DNA from: Cymodocea nodosa
Lineage: Eukaryota > Streptophyta > Magnoliopsida > Alismatales > Cymodoceaceae
NCBI GenBank assembly: GCA_036874045.1
Contig: CM072340.1
Span: 20,325,001-20,389,000 of the forward strand
DNA length: 64,000 nt
Reading direction: 5' to 3'
In this document: positions 51,358 through 63,541 of the stretch, in pieces
How the letters are laid out: every line of letters starts with the position of its first letter
Position numbering within the stretch: the first letter of the stretch is position 1
Translations under genes and position numbers: made by a program
The notes under the pieces: model-generated
Database searches by the model: none
The model's input: the letters and a program-made list of their open reading frames with translations, nothing else
What the model was told of the DNA's origin: nothing

Positions 51358-52842
51358 ATGTCTCACTCCTACCGCATTCGCCACCGTGACTCCTCATCAC
51401 CTGACCTCTCACCCCACAAGCGCTCCCACATCTCCTCACCCACTCGACCCGCTAAGCGCCTTCCAACCTTCCCCTCGTACCTCGACGTCCCCGACCTCCA
51501 TCCAAAAATCCACCTCCTTTGTGAAATTGTCGCCAAGTCGGCCGCCGTCTCTGTGGAGTCCAGCCTTGACGAATCCGGCGTCCTTGTCTCTGCGGACGAT
51601 GTCGAGGAGGTCCTCAAGCTCACCTACGCCTTCCCCGCCACCGCCACCAAGTTCTTTTGTTGGGCCGGCAATCAGATCCACGACCAGCATTCTCCCTACG
51701 GGTGGAACCTCCTCGTCGACCTTCTGGGGAAGAACCTCCTCTTCGATGACATGTGGGACGCCGTGAAGGTGATGCGTCGCCAACGGATCGTCTCCCTCGC
51801 AACGTTCGCGTCGATCTTCAGCTCCTACGCCGCCGCGGACCGCTTCGATGACAGCTTCATGTCGTTCGAGGTCATGGATCAGTACGGCGTGCCCCTCGAC
51901 GTCATGGCGCTGAATTCTCTTCTTTCCGCAGTTTGCCGGCATGGGAAGACCAAAATTGCGTGGAATTTCCTGAGTCGGGCAAGGAAGACGATTACTCCCG
52001 ATGCCGACTCGTATGCGATACTTCTTGAGGGGTGGGAGAACGAGGGAGATTCGAGGAACGCGATCGAGACGTTCGCCGAAATGGTGGGTGTCATAGGTTG
52101 GCACCGATCGAATGTACCGGCCTACGATTCCTTCCTCAGCACCCTCGCCTGCGGTCCAGGTGGCCTCGGCGAGGCGATGATGCACCTTGCAGTGATCAGA
52201 GACAAGGGATGCTTACCCGGCATGAAGTTCTTCCGCATTTCTGTCGAAGAACTGCTCAAACGCAGGGATGTGCGAGGAGCGACAGCCATTTGGGACATGA
52301 TGGCTTGGAAGAATGGGAACCGCCCCAACTTATCTCTGTACAATGACATGATTGCGTTGCGTTGTTATCTTGGTCAGATTGATGCAGCCTACAAGTTGAT
52401 CGACGAAATGGTGATTTATGGACTGCTCCCTGATTCTAATACCTACAACTCGATGCTGAAGGTCCTGCTCAAGGATCGGAATTCGAAAGATGTGGCGATC
52501 ATATTCACAGAAATGTTGAAGAACGAGTGTGCTCCTTCACATGAGAATTGCAGGACGGCTTTTAAGTTGTTCTTGGATCTGGGAGATACCAAGATGATGG
52601 TGAACGTGTGGAAGTGTATGGTCAACAACAAAATGTATCCTTTGGAGGAGAATGGGAACTTACTGGTGCTCAAGCTGCGGGACATTGATATGCTACCCGA
52701 GGCTTGCAAGCATGCCGAACATATGGCCGAAAGGGGCATCAAGGTCCATTCTTCGACGTTATCTAAGCTGAGAACCAGCCTTTCAAAGCTGGGCAAGGAG
52801 AATCTCTACTTTCAGTTGCTGCAGAAGTGGAAATTGCATTAG
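51358..52842 (+). CDS. P-class pentatricopeptide repeat protein, intronless
   Basis: Predicted organelle RNA-binding protein that takes part in RNA processing, stability or translation. It is a single exon of 494 aa, as is usual for plant PPR genes. The N-terminal 40 residues are rich in Ser, Arg, His and Pro with few acidic residues, as for a mitochondrial or plastid presequence. PPR-type helical repeats run from about residue 110 to the end, with recognisable units such as YGWNLLVDLLGKNLLFDDMW, VMALNSLLSAVCRHGKTKIA, ADSYAILLEGWENEGDSRNA, LSLYNDMIALRCYLGQIDAA and SNTYNSMLKVLLKDRNSKDV. No E, E+ or DYW editing domain follows, so it is P class. The ending LQKWKLH is short. ATG 51358 is the first in-frame Met after a GC-rich leader. 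I cannot name the orthologue. Confidence 0.9.
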   Translation: MSHSYRIRHRDSSSPDLSPHKRSHISSPTRPAKRLPTFPSYLDVPDLHPKIHLLCEIVAKSAAVSVESSLDESGVLVSADDVEEVLKLTYAFPATATKFFCWAGNQIHDQHSPYGWNLLVDLLGKNLLFDDMWDAVKVMRRQRIVSLATFASIFSSYAAADRFDDSFMSFEVMDQYGVPLDVMALNSLLSAVCRHGKTKIAWNFLSRARKTITPDADSYAILLEGWENEGDSRNAIETFAEMVGVIGWHRSNVPAYDSFLSTLACGPGGLGEAMMHLAVIRDKGCLPGMKFFRISVEELLKRRDVRGATAIWDMMAWKNGNRPNLSLYNDMIALRCYLGQIDAAYKLIDEMVIYGLLPDSNTYNSMLKVLLKDRNSKDVAIIFTEMLKNECAPSHENCRTAFKLFLDLGDTKMMVNVWKCMVNNKMYPLEENGNLLVLKLRDIDMLPEACKHAEHMAERGIKVHSSTLSKLRTSLSKLGKENLYFQLLQKWKLH

Positions 52843-54410
52843 GCATTTGGTCTGCTGTTCTTTCTTCCCATTAGAATGCCTGATCAAGGTTGTCTTTTGG
52901 GTAAAGGTTGTTTTATGCAGAACACATCTTGTGGCACTTAAGGTAGTGTTGTCCTACCTTGAATTGCAAAAAGATGAGCACATGGACTCAAGCAAATGCT
53001 GCAGCAGCAAGGTAGACTCGAAATGCCTGTCTGCTAATTGGAATTCACATCTTTGACCATCAGCCATCCAATATGCATTCCTGATGGCTTAATACTACTT
53101 GCAGCCTTCTTGTATTTGTGGGTTCAAGATGCATAAATGTAGCCTCGGAGATGCTTACTTGTTCAAAATGCATAGCTGCACCCAATATGAAAATCATCTA
53201 GGTTGAAAACATAGCAACATCAACCATTAAAAAAGAAAACATAGTTGCAGTTGCAGGCAGGCTTTTGTAAGTAGAAGATGGCATGCTTGTAGCCTTTGGA
53301 TGGTCTACTTCATATGCTTTGTAGATGTGTGTGCTTGCTTGCTGTGAGGAGATCACTTCATGATTTGTTGAAATGCATGCGTACAAGCTGTGAGATGTTT
53401 ATGTTGCGCGTTGCATTAAAATTTAAGCTTTATTGTGTCTACAACGAGTACAGCTTTGAGCTCTTGTCCATCTTTGAAATAAATTCTTAACTACGTGTTC
53501 GTAGCTTGTCTAAGGTGGAGAAAAAGATCAAATATTTGATTCGAAGTTCTTGAGGGATACAATGTAAGATAGAATTGTATGTACCTGTTTCTACTCAAGT
53601 TAAACAAATACACGTCAAAGAAGATTTTTGAAGTCCAGAACGAGTTCTTAAATGATGAGATTATTTCTAAATTCACTAAATTATACCAACTTCAATAGTT
53701 CAATTAGTCAAAAAGAGTAATTTAAAGACACAATTTTTAACAGTAGCCTCTTGCCTTCTAACTCTTTCATTGTCTCTATTGTTTTGTTCTTACGGTAGAA
53801 ATATAAGATTATCACAACAGAACTTCTCTCTATTTTTCTGTTTTACACTTTATGCATCGATATTTCAATTTCTGGGTTAATTATAATATCAACAAAAACT
53901 GCAGTTTTAACCGTCCATTCTTCCTTGAGAATGAGTAATAGTGGCTTTCCATCAACTTTTGTCGAGCATATTTACCTCAGGTGTAGCATGCTTAGATGAA
54001 TTAAATATAACCCAACTCCATGGCCTTTTGATGACAGCCCACTAATCAAGATGAAATATTCTCTAAACATTGACAGGTGTATGTTTGAAGTTAATAATAT
54101 TTCTGTATCCGTGATAATACGTTGCGACGGTGAAGTCCCGATGTAGCATGTAATAAAATAATGCTGAATGTCGAGAAACCTGAATGCGCAAATGATGGCT
54201 ATCCAAAATCTGTCCGGTTGGTCCATATTTAGTCGAGTGAGTGGAGATCGGTATAAATTTACATCCAAAACTGAAAAATAATCTGCAAATTTATACCGCT
54301 ACGTGAAGCTTTTCCTGCTATCGATTGGAGTTCGAGACTTGTTATTGTTTTAGTCCCGCTCCACCATTCTGCAGACGTCCTGAAGCTTACATCAATTGCA
54401 TCATTAAAAA
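52843..54410. other. PPR 3' flank and spacer
   Basis: An AATAAA at about 53478 could end the PPR transcript. The remainder is AT-rich with no exon recognised. The cyclin H gene ends convergently at 54411. Confidence 0.5.
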
Positions 54411-57400
54411 TCATGAAGCTCCATTTAAATCCGGCTGCCCACCACAAGCCTTGTGTTTCTTGGATTTGTGCTTTGATCTCTTCTCACGTTTCTTGTTCCT
54501 ACAAAATGGTTTCAGCGCTTTAGACTTGTTATAATCACAGCTGAAGCTCATCATGCCGGTCTGCACAATAACAAAACAAAGAAAAGTGGTAACATGGAAT
54601 TACTCGTCTTGTGAGCTTGGATCCCAACAGCTCGTTAGTTTTCGATCGATATGCCTCATGTCCTTCATACTGGGTATTTCCAGCTTGCGTGCCTGTGTGA
54701 ATGAATACCGTAACCACGGCAGAAATCAGGACAGTAGATCTAACATTTCCCTCCTTTCTGAGGACCTCTTGTGCAATCGACGTTGAAATACTCTCTCATC
54801 CGAGTGAGACATTTAACTTAAAATCAATACTTTCTGAGCAAAGGCATCTCTACCATAAATATAAATTTTATTTCTATTTTTCGTTGTAAGATTATTCCAA
54901 CACTTTTACCTAATCTTTTTTAAGTCTTCTAAGTGTTCATTTTTCATTGAGATGGATATGTGGAAACTTAGATCCAATAGGTCATTATTGATTGAATCTT
55001 TAATACAATATTTAAATATATAACAATAACCACTGCCATCATTTTATAGTGTAAGTGATTGCATGAATACTTTTCTTCCAAATATTTCTATCTTCAATTA
55101 AATCACATTAATTTAAATCTTTTCTTATAATTTCTAACTAAAAAGTTCTAAAATTTTCTCTACTTCTTTTAATTTTTTATATTAATTAAGTCTCCTTTTT
55201 GGATGATGCATCTTTTGACCTCCTAAAGATATGACCAAACCACTTAAGTTAACTCTCTTATCTTCAATTGACATAGCTCTTACTCTATTTTTAATAAAAT
55301 CATTTTTTAATTTATTCCTTATAATATTATTACACATTCATCTAAAACATTTGCATATTTACAATATTATCATTTCGTACATGTCTGTATTACAATCAAG
55401 CATTTTAAATCATAAAATGTAATTGAGCGAATAACAGTTTTATAGAATTTTTACTATCATTTTGCATTGCCTAGGTGCCTGAAAAAGCATGATGTTAATC
55501 ATAGATTTCTAAAAATCTTTCATAAAAAAACAACTCCTCCTACCAAGATGTAAATATTTACCAGTGAAACAATGCCAGCCAAGGGTGCTGCCAATTCTGA
55601 TGTAGTGTGGAGAGGACGTTGTCGTGACAAAATGCTATTTAAATATCTGCAGGTAGAGAACATTGGAAAGTCATAAATTGTAATGGGCTGACTTAAAGGT
55701 GGAAATAGATGAAAGAAAGTGAAAGAGAATTAAGGTATAAGCCTGCACACCTTTGGAAGTCTATGATCTTGTGTATCTCATTTGACCGACCCAAAGCAGC
55801 TAATGCCAACTATATTGGTATATGCATAATTTAAGCCACCAAGATGGGCAACATAACCAGAAAATTATCGTGTGTACAAAACATGAAATCATGCTTAAGA
55901 AACTCAATCTTCTGGGAAACCAGGCTTATACATTTACATATACTTTTATTTAATATTTTTCATTGTAAAACAAAGTGGATTCCCTGTAATGGTGTTTCTT
56001 TGTCATAATTTTTTAAGTTTACAAAACAATTTGTAGGGGTGGCAAAATAGCTCATGGCCTATGAACCCAACTCATCAATCCATTTACTAAGCAGTTAGGG
56101 GTAGAGGTTAGATGCATTCAAGTCATAAATGGGTTAACTCATCCAACCCATTTTTTAAAAAGGATAAATTCGGTTTTAGCACATATAAGATATAACTTAT
56201 TTATGACCATTACCTATATAAGAAAAATTGTATATATTTAATATATACATTTGCATATGTGTGTGTATTACAGATAAATTCATTACTTTTTACATAATTA
56301 CATTTTACTTCAACAATTTTACACCTACAACACAAAAGCTGCAAAGCCCTAAAATCAGTATTTACTTTTATGGGATATTGTTATGTGATTTTGATTCAAA
56401 TAGTTAATCATATGATTTTTATACATTAAGCAGGTTATACAGGTTAATTAGCTTAAACAAGGTAAACAAACTAGATTACTAGTGTAACTCATATAACTTT
56501 GCCAATGGATTAGTTGGTTAAATGAATTAGGTTGAGTAAACCTATTTATTATCAAGTTGAATTCAGATTGGAATTTTCAACTCATTTATTAAAAGAGTCA
56601 TACTTGGGTTGAGCGTAAATGTGTTGTATCGTAAATTAGATTGAGCCCAAACCCAAATCATTTACCTGTTTTGCCACCCTTGGACAATGTATAACGACTA
56701 AAACTTTGACAATTAAGAACTAACAACAGAATTCATCATAAACATAAGATCATTAAGGTAAAAAATGCAAAGTTGCATGAATTGTGTTCAGAGTCAGTAC
56801 CTGCCCTGGAGGGAAAAGAAGTGGTGCATCAGTTAGCATCAGTTTGTCCACCTCTAATTTAGCCGTTTCTCGTAATGCCTGCAAAAGTAAGAAGATTTGA
56901 GAAAAATACCCAAGGTTTGAGTATTTAAGCTGATTTACATGTGAAATGAAAACAACGTAGGTCTATCATCAATGTCACGCAGGTACATTAATTCTATGAT
57001 AAAAAAACAGAATCAAATGGTCATTGTCTCTGCACTGACAATATATGAAGTCTAAATATAAACCACAATTTTTTCTTTCATTTTATCATTAGATATCTAC
57101 TCAATCCATATCTGTAAGCGGTTACATATTTGATTGCAAAGTGGATAACATGTCATATGCCTCTCAGTTAAAACTCTCTCAACTATGTTAAAAATCAAAC
57201 TCTTTAAGGCAACCGTGAATTGGCTGTGCCTTGGCAGCTTGCTTCACTTTGTCTTGAACTAGTAGATATTTTGTCGTATTCATTTATTTAAATATATATA
57301 TATTTAAGTTTTAAATGTTTTTTATATAAAAAAACTTAAATATATACTTTTTGATGGAGTACCACTAAAATATACTTAATTATTACAACAATAATAACTT

Positions 57401-60400
57401 GAACCATAATCTCACTATGTAGGGTTGGTCACATAAATTCTTTTTTTTCAAATATTTCTATACTTAATTATTAAAATATATAATTATACATATTAGTATT
57501 ATGACACCTCATATTATGTATTTGAATGTCATTTAAGAAATAATCGAGCTAAAACTATGCACAATTATTATTAAATATATATAATATATATACATAAACA
57601 AATTTTTTTAAAAAAATTGCATGAGCTCCTAAGTGTCACCTAGGCGCCAGGGTGACTTAAAAAGTAAGTTAAAAATTGCTGCAAAAATAAGTGAAGGTCC
57701 AGCACAATAGTAAAGTGTAAGAATAGACCATCAGTCTCTTACAAAGAATTATTCTAAGCTAAAATGTATGTGCTGGTGGTAGAATATCAAGTACCTCAAA
57801 CTTTTGCAGTTGATCATCCCTCAGTTGGAAGAAATCCTGTAAAGAACTAAAGGTGTCATCCTCCTGGATGGTTAAATGCTCTAAACCAGGGATAAAGCTA
57901 AGCCATAGCCAATCTAGTTTAAAAATTGAAATACTTCAATTCGAACCTACAGAGGATAAAATGGTTCTACCTCCATATCATCAACAAATCCATCAACCGA
58001 ACGATATGGAATATAGACAATAAGATCAAATCCCAAACTCTGCAAAATAAAAGACTATTGATAAAGGTTTATGGTAAATTGGTAGTAAATCTCAAGGACT
58101 TAAACATGAATAGCATTTTCATGCCTGGAGTAAAATCATCTCGTTATTTAAAATCACTTGATGATCTTGCTGAATGCCCTTGCCAAGCTCCTCAGCAGAC
58201 ACATGATTTTCTTCTACCTTGCATGATGCATATATGCAAGTTAACCTGTGTCGTGCATCAAAAGCAAACATCAGACTCTATCCATGTCATCATTCAAATA
58301 TTAATGAATGCAATTTGATAATGGAAAGATGAGTTAGGAAAGGAAAGTGTTGTGGAATAATCTTATACCAATATTTCTTAAAAAATGAATTAATAGGACC
58401 TTTATCCATCACAGCCCAGATTCAGATCATTGCAGCAGAGGGTATTTCATATCAAACCACTGTAGTAGTGAAAATAAGAAAAGGAAAAAAACTACAGTGA
58501 AAAACCTCTACTAATGGGAAACTTCAAAAATAGGGGGACTAAAAAGGAAACCAAAGTAGAACAATGTGGACAAACTACTCGAATGAACAACCTTATGCAT
58601 GGGAAAGTGTTGGTATATGACACGTACGTGATACAAACATATACTTGTAACAGATCCACAAAGCCTAGAATAAACAGAAAGCAAGCTTTATTCTGAAGAA
58701 TCATAGTTGATTCATATGTATTGCACAAGGCTCCTGTTAATGTAGGATTTGGAGAAAAGTGCACTTATACATAGACTTACATCACAAATAGAGCAGTAGT
58801 ATACTAGGATTTACATCTGTAACCTTCAGTCCTCTAGGACACAATGAAACAACCTTAACATTGTGCCACAGCTCACCCTCAATTTTCTTCTTTATAATTG
58901 ATCAACCAACCAATTCTCCATTACAGGAACAATATCTCCAATCACTTCAGCATATTAAGCATATTTAGTTATCCATTTAATGTTCTAAGGACAAAGAGAA
59001 GATACATATACCGTAGAGGACTAGAGACTTCTTCAATAAACTTCCTTCTTCAAACAACAGCCTTCGATCAGATTCTCATTTTATGTTTTATGATACATAT
59101 TTGTTTCTATTCTTGCCTGTTTCATTCAACTAACAAATAAAATTTTGAGATCAAAGCAACAATTATCACTAATTCAAGCATCCAACACATTGATTTAGTA
59201 TTTTTCATGTTTTATATCAAATTTAAAAATAATAATGCATTACATTTCCACATTCTCCTTATGTAAATGCTACATAATATGAAAATATATATATATATAT
59301 TGCATAGCTGAGCAACAGGCTTCGTTAAAACAAATCCCAATTCAAGTATCAACAAATGCCGTTTTCTTACAAGTTATTTTTTCTATTTATTAGTAATTTT
59401 TTCATCATAATGTATATCAGATTTAAGCAAGAACAATACATTATATTTCCACATCACCATTGTGTATGTGCTAGATAAGATGAAAAAATATCTTGCATTG
59501 CTGAGCAAGTGAGATGCGTGCTTTATTAAAATGATTAATGCTATGTTAGCATAGATGATAGGTTGTACGTGACTGCCATAAAAATGATGCAAAGCATGAC
59601 GGCACATAAAAATTTGATGCAAATTATTATTATTTAATCAGCAGCCATGTTATGAACCCCAGTAATGCAAGCCAGAATCAATAAACCAACCATCAAAAAG
59701 TGAAGGATCATTTTATAGGAAACATACATTATGTGTTTCGGATGATGCTCCATTACAGACCACTGCAAATAAAATCTTTTAAAGTACAAGATAGCAGTTC
59801 CCTGTAGAAAAAAGTAAGACAAATATGTTCAGCTAATCCGCTCAGGATACAATATTTTGACCATGAACATTTGTGGGGCTACCTGAATTTTATGTGGAAA
59901 TCCAAAAGCTAAACAAACTTCTTGAATTTTGTGCTCATAAAACACTCGCATGAGTTTCTCTTCTTCACAATTAAGAGGCTTTGGAAGAGAATGGCGTTCA
60001 CCTTGTTGAAAATTGGTAGTAAATAGTAGTCTTCAAAATTTCAATAACTAGGGAAAATTTTAATAAGGGAAACAACTAGGAATGAGAATTATAAAATGAG
60101 GGAATTTACAGTATATGTTTGTGGGATGTAGAACAAATTCTTGACAAGCACTAAGTGAAAAATCCATTAAACAATTACCATTTCCCATTGAATCAAGCTG
60201 AGGTTGTGGGTATGAGAATGATCCATCAACGTCCACTTCCAAACGTGTAGCTCCATACTATGGCCACACCATTCACAAAAAAGGTCAAGAAACCCCTCAG
60301 TAAGTGACAACACAAAAAAAATCAATTTCTATTTCTCTTGAAAACATGGATTTTAAGGATCATGAAACACATAAAGGCAAAAGAGCAGGACATCATTCTA

Positions 60401-61673
60401 TGTATTCAAGTTGCTAATTAAGCCTATCAACAATTAGTTTCTTGAAATACATTAATACTAGCAAATAGGAGTATAATACAAAAAAAAAAACTCCACAAAC
60501 AACATTTTTCTGAAACACTCACAGAACATCTCTTTGCCAAAAAAAATCATTCCTTGAAAACAACAATACTTAATCATCATTTTCTTAAGTGATTTCAAGT
60601 ATCTAATTTTTATTAGTATCATATAATTGTGTTACAATTGTCTATAGGAAGAAGTTTCATAACATTGTTAATAATCTTTTTTAAATATAAAAAAATTTGT
60701 ATTATGCCAATGGAAAATTGAGTATTAAAGAAGACCAATTAATACTAATGGCAATCAAAGGATAATCAAATACTAAATAGGTAATGCTAACATTAATGAT
60801 GAAAATCATAAAATACAATTCCCTTCAAGTCATCGGTATTTGCTTTAAAATATGATTACAATTGAAGAATCATAATTTGCTTGAGGTATTGAAAAATGAA
60901 ATCCATCTAGAACTTAAAGATAGGTTCCTTGACAATCAATTATTATAATGTCGTGATTGGTTTTAGTTTTTTCTTTCAATTTATAATAAACATTTAACTT
61001 CTCTGTGGTTTCAACCTGTGGTATTAGTATTAAGAAATAAAGCTATCTGAAAATTCTAAATCCAGACCCCTAAGTAAATGCAAAGAATATGCATAAGTGG
61101 CCATAACAATAACAAAACATCTGCAACACAATTAGTTCAGTTAATAAAAAATTTAAGATTAAATTAAAATTTGATTCTTGGGCTTTAAAATAACACATTT
61201 CTTAAATTATAAAAAATAAAATAATTTAAAAAATGGGTCGCATCAGGAAATTATTCCCAATGGCACCACCGGGAGATTTTCCTGTATCTATAATTCAGAG
61301 CGGCCATAGATGTAGAAAAAACTAGGGCTTCCAATAATCTTCGCAGTATTTATGAAGATTGCACAATAACCTGTATGGAAGAGAGTAGGGAAAAGATATG
61401 GTACCTTTTGAAGTGTACTTATGGCTCTTTGATTCGCAGCAGTATATTTTTCCAGCTGTAAGTGAAAGACAAGACATTTTTCACATAGCCGCTTTTGGCC
61501 AACATCCAGATTATTGATAAAAAAAGGAAAGACGGCGATGGTTGAAGTCTTCCATTTTGCATAAATTCCAACCGGGAGAAAAAAGGGAGAAAGATAGAGG
61601 GGGATTGGATTACCAGCTCCTCTGGTGAGAAGATCCAGCTCGACCGGTGAGTGGAGGTCTGGAAATCGGCCAT
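54411..61673 (-). CDS. CYCH1-1: Cyclin H, regulatory subunit of the CDK-activating kinase, complete, 13 exons
   Basis: Cyclin partner of CDKD kinases; the complex activates other CDKs and, within TFIIH, phosphorylates the RNA polymerase II tail in the nucleus. Exons in order: 61673-61614, 61455-61405, 60257-60179, 60001-59883, 59801-59728, 58245-58125, 58039-57971, 57836-57795, 56878-56801, 55809-55751, 55646-55562, 54692-54604, 54540-54411. They join in frame to 351 aa against 336 aa in Arabidopsis. Seen: [20 protein letters not shown]; the cyclin box (about 66-200) with [33 protein letters not shown] and [52 protein letters not shown]; and a basic nuclear tail at 324-339 ([16 protein letters not shown]). 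Exon 6 uses a GC donor (CAG then GCATGA). The last acceptor was chosen at 54541-54542 to hold the frame; neighbouring AG sites are possible. Confidence 0.95.
54950..55460 (-). mobile_element. RTE-type LINE 3' fragment in cyclin H intron
   Basis: Minus-strand sequence reads as the C-terminal tail of plant RTE reverse transcriptases: [17 protein letters not shown], then a [12 protein letters not shown] block equivalent to the family's VGVAPIEDKMRENR. Stops and frame breaks are present, and only the 3' part remains. It lies in the intron between cyclin H exons 11 and 12. Confidence 0.6.
56034..56682. mobile_element. hAT-like MITE in cyclin H intron
   Basis: About 650 bp with inverted ends TAGGGGTGGCAAAATAG and, at the right, the complement of CTGTTTTGCCACCCTTG. 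The GGGGTGGCAAAA end is the familiar terminus of many plant non-autonomous hAT elements. Possible imperfect 8-bp target duplication: ACAATTTG on the left and ACAATGTA on the right. The interior has no coding capacity. It lies between exons 9 and 10 of the cyclin H gene. Confidence 0.7.
57195..57655. repeat. AT-rich dispersed repeat with CCTAGGC ends, copy B
   Basis: Alignable with the repeat in the RECG1 intron at 18446-19060. The right end has CACCTAGGCGCC (57638-57649) and the left end GTGCCTTGGCAGC. A small RTE LINE (57386-57459) interrupts it. It lies in the intron between cyclin H exons 8 and 9. Confidence 0.6.
57372..57473 (-). mobile_element. Very short RTE LINE insertion with 14-bp target duplication
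   Basis: ATACTTAATTATTA occurs at 57372-57385 and again at 57460-57473, bracketing 74 bp that are absent from the other copy of the host repeat. The insert reads on the minus strand as an RTE 3' end (RIYVTNPT, then a TTATTATTGTTG tail) and resembles the 3' ends at 24235 and 55030. It is a severely 5'-truncated copy. Confidence 0.75.
58325..59727. other. Cyclin H intron 5
   Basis: A long AT-rich intron between exons 5 and 6 with a short (TA)n near 59288. No coding or mobile-element signal was recognised. Confidence 0.5.
60258..61404. other. Cyclin H intron 2
   Basis: AT-rich intron of about 1.1 kb between exons 2 and 3. Nothing recognisable is seen. Confidence 0.5.
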
Positions 61674-63184
61674 GAGGAGGATACCAAAGAGAACGTTGTG
61701 ATGGAATTGTTTAGTCTTGAATGAAAACGATTGAAAACGTCGAAGCCTGGAAGGGGTTTCAGCCTAAAGACTTGGATAGGGCATGCAACCCCGATCAACC
61801 ATAAAGGGCAGGGGTGTGCCTGGGCGCCGGAGATGGGGGTGGCGTTCAACGGCGGTGATCAAAGTTTCCGGCCTGGGGTTGCATGCAGTGACCTCCCCAC
61901 TGGCATTTCTGTTCGAAGGTGAGGGTGGGGAATGAGTAATAATTATAAACGATGAAGATTATTTTTTCCGAAATTTTTACCCGCACGCCATTAAAAAAAT
62001 TGAAAACTATTTATATATTATTTAAAAATTCAAACTTAGCTAATCATCGTTAAAGGATCTCCGTTTTACAGTAATATCTCTTTATCGTTACATATTAATC
62101 ATGTTTAAGTACTAATTGTATTTTATAAATTAATAAACATTTGACATTTTTTTAATGAAATTTAACTTCAAGCATATTTTAATCAAACTTGTATACTTTT
62201 AATAATACGTAAATAAATATACATTTTTGAGTGGCAAACAAGTAATTATTAAATTTTTTATAATATGTAAATAAAAAAATCCTTTTTTGATAAAGCAACT
62301 TTCTTTTGAGTTTGTGTGGTTGAATCAAGTTATATTATTCTACCATTACTGATCAATGAAGTTGAATTTTCACTTTGCCAGAGGAGAGATTTTCGATTCA
62401 AATCTAAATGAAAGACACTATCATTAAAAAATATAGGCAAAAAATAAATAAAAGATAAGATTGTGGATTTTGACTGTTGATTGTAGAGATTAATTTGTTG
62501 TAATGTTGACTTTTTAATTAATTTTTTAAAACAAAAATTTAATTATATGGTTAACTTATTTATAGTATAAACGGCTATATAATAAAATTTCATATTATAT
62601 CCATTAAGAATTTTTATTTACGAATTTATGGTTGAAATTTAACATAGTTTCATCACCAAATTCAAACCTTAGATCAACGACCAATACTTATTTAATTAAG
62701 CAAAAAATTTACCATGCATATATAATCATTTAATCTTAAATACACAATTACAAATAATTAGCTCCGTAAATTTTCTTTAATCATCTTGTTTCTCAAGGGT
62801 CAATAATCTAGCGTAGTGTTTAACACATTAGAATAGGGGAAAGAATGAAACGAAATTCTTGGGGAACCGCTTAACTTTATCATGTAATTACACTCTGGAA
62901 TAACTTTAGGAATTTGATTTTTTTTTCCCAGAGGTAAGGAATTTACTTTCAGGAATACAATAAAATAGAATATGCTATGATATATCAAACTTGTTGTGAT
63001 AAAAATGTTCATAACGGAACATCTAAATAAAGATTATGACTATCATTAATAATAAGTAGTAGTATTGTTGATAATAGTTATTATTTTATATTAAAAAGAC
63101 TTATTAATTATCCTAAACTTGGCAAAGCCAAAAATAACCAGCGGTGGCAAACACGAGACCGATCAGAATTTAGAAACCCGTCTT
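61674..63184. other. Cyclin H promoter side and spacer
   Basis: 61674-61930 is GC-rich and is the probable cyclin H leader and promoter. 61930-63110 is AT-rich and without recognisable structure. GC content rises again before the peptide gene. Confidence 0.5.
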
Positions 63185-63192
63185 TATAAATA
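63185..63192 (+). promoter_or_regulatory. TATA box of the small peptide gene
   Basis: TATAAATA lies about 147 bp before the ATG at 63332 and about 30 bp before a GC-rich leader, a good plant core promoter spacing. Confidence 0.6.
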
Positions 63193-63331
63193 TACAAAAC
63201 CGGAGGGCCCAAGAGACCGAGACGGTCCGCCGCTACCTACGACCACCGCGCACCACCGTAGTTCTTCCGTCCGTCGCCGAGGATACCAAAAGCCGGGGGG
63301 AGGAAAAGGAAACAGAACGTGGTGATCCGGC

Positions 63332-63541
63332 ATGGCCCGGGCACAAGTGCAGCATCTGATGGTGGGTCTTCTGGCCTGCATGATCGTGGTGGCCCTGGTG
63401 GCGGAGAAGGCCGTCGGGACGTCGCTGCCGCCGGTCCAGGCAAACGTACTCACGTCGGAAGATGTGGCCAACGACGCCGGCGAGATGGAATTGCCCATGG
63501 GGCAGCAGTTCGCGCAGGAGCTCATCGTTCTCGGGCACTGA
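63332..63541 (+). CDS. Small secreted-peptide-like protein, 69 aa
   Basis: I do not recognise the family. The product has a strong N-terminal hydrophobic segment (LMVGLLACMIVVALVAE, about residues 9-25) after a short basic start, as in a signal peptide. A short acidic remainder follows (DVANDAGEMELPMGQQF, then the end IVLGH). There is no cysteine pair, so it is not a defensin, LTP or cysteine-rich peptide, and I see no CLE, PSK, RGF, IDA or CEP core. A TATA box at 63185 and an AATAAA at 63747 give it a complete gene frame. It is GC-rich against AT-rich flanks. It could be a peptide-hormone precursor, a single-pass membrane microprotein, or the first exon of a longer gene. Confidence 0.55.
   Translation: MARAQVQHLMVGLLACMIVVALVAEKAVGTSLPPVQANVLTSEDVANDAGEMELPMGQQFAQELIVLGH

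Noticed and set aside
51436-52185. 249-codon open frame antisense to the PPR gene
   Set aside because: Antisense of a long GC-rich exon; no known family.
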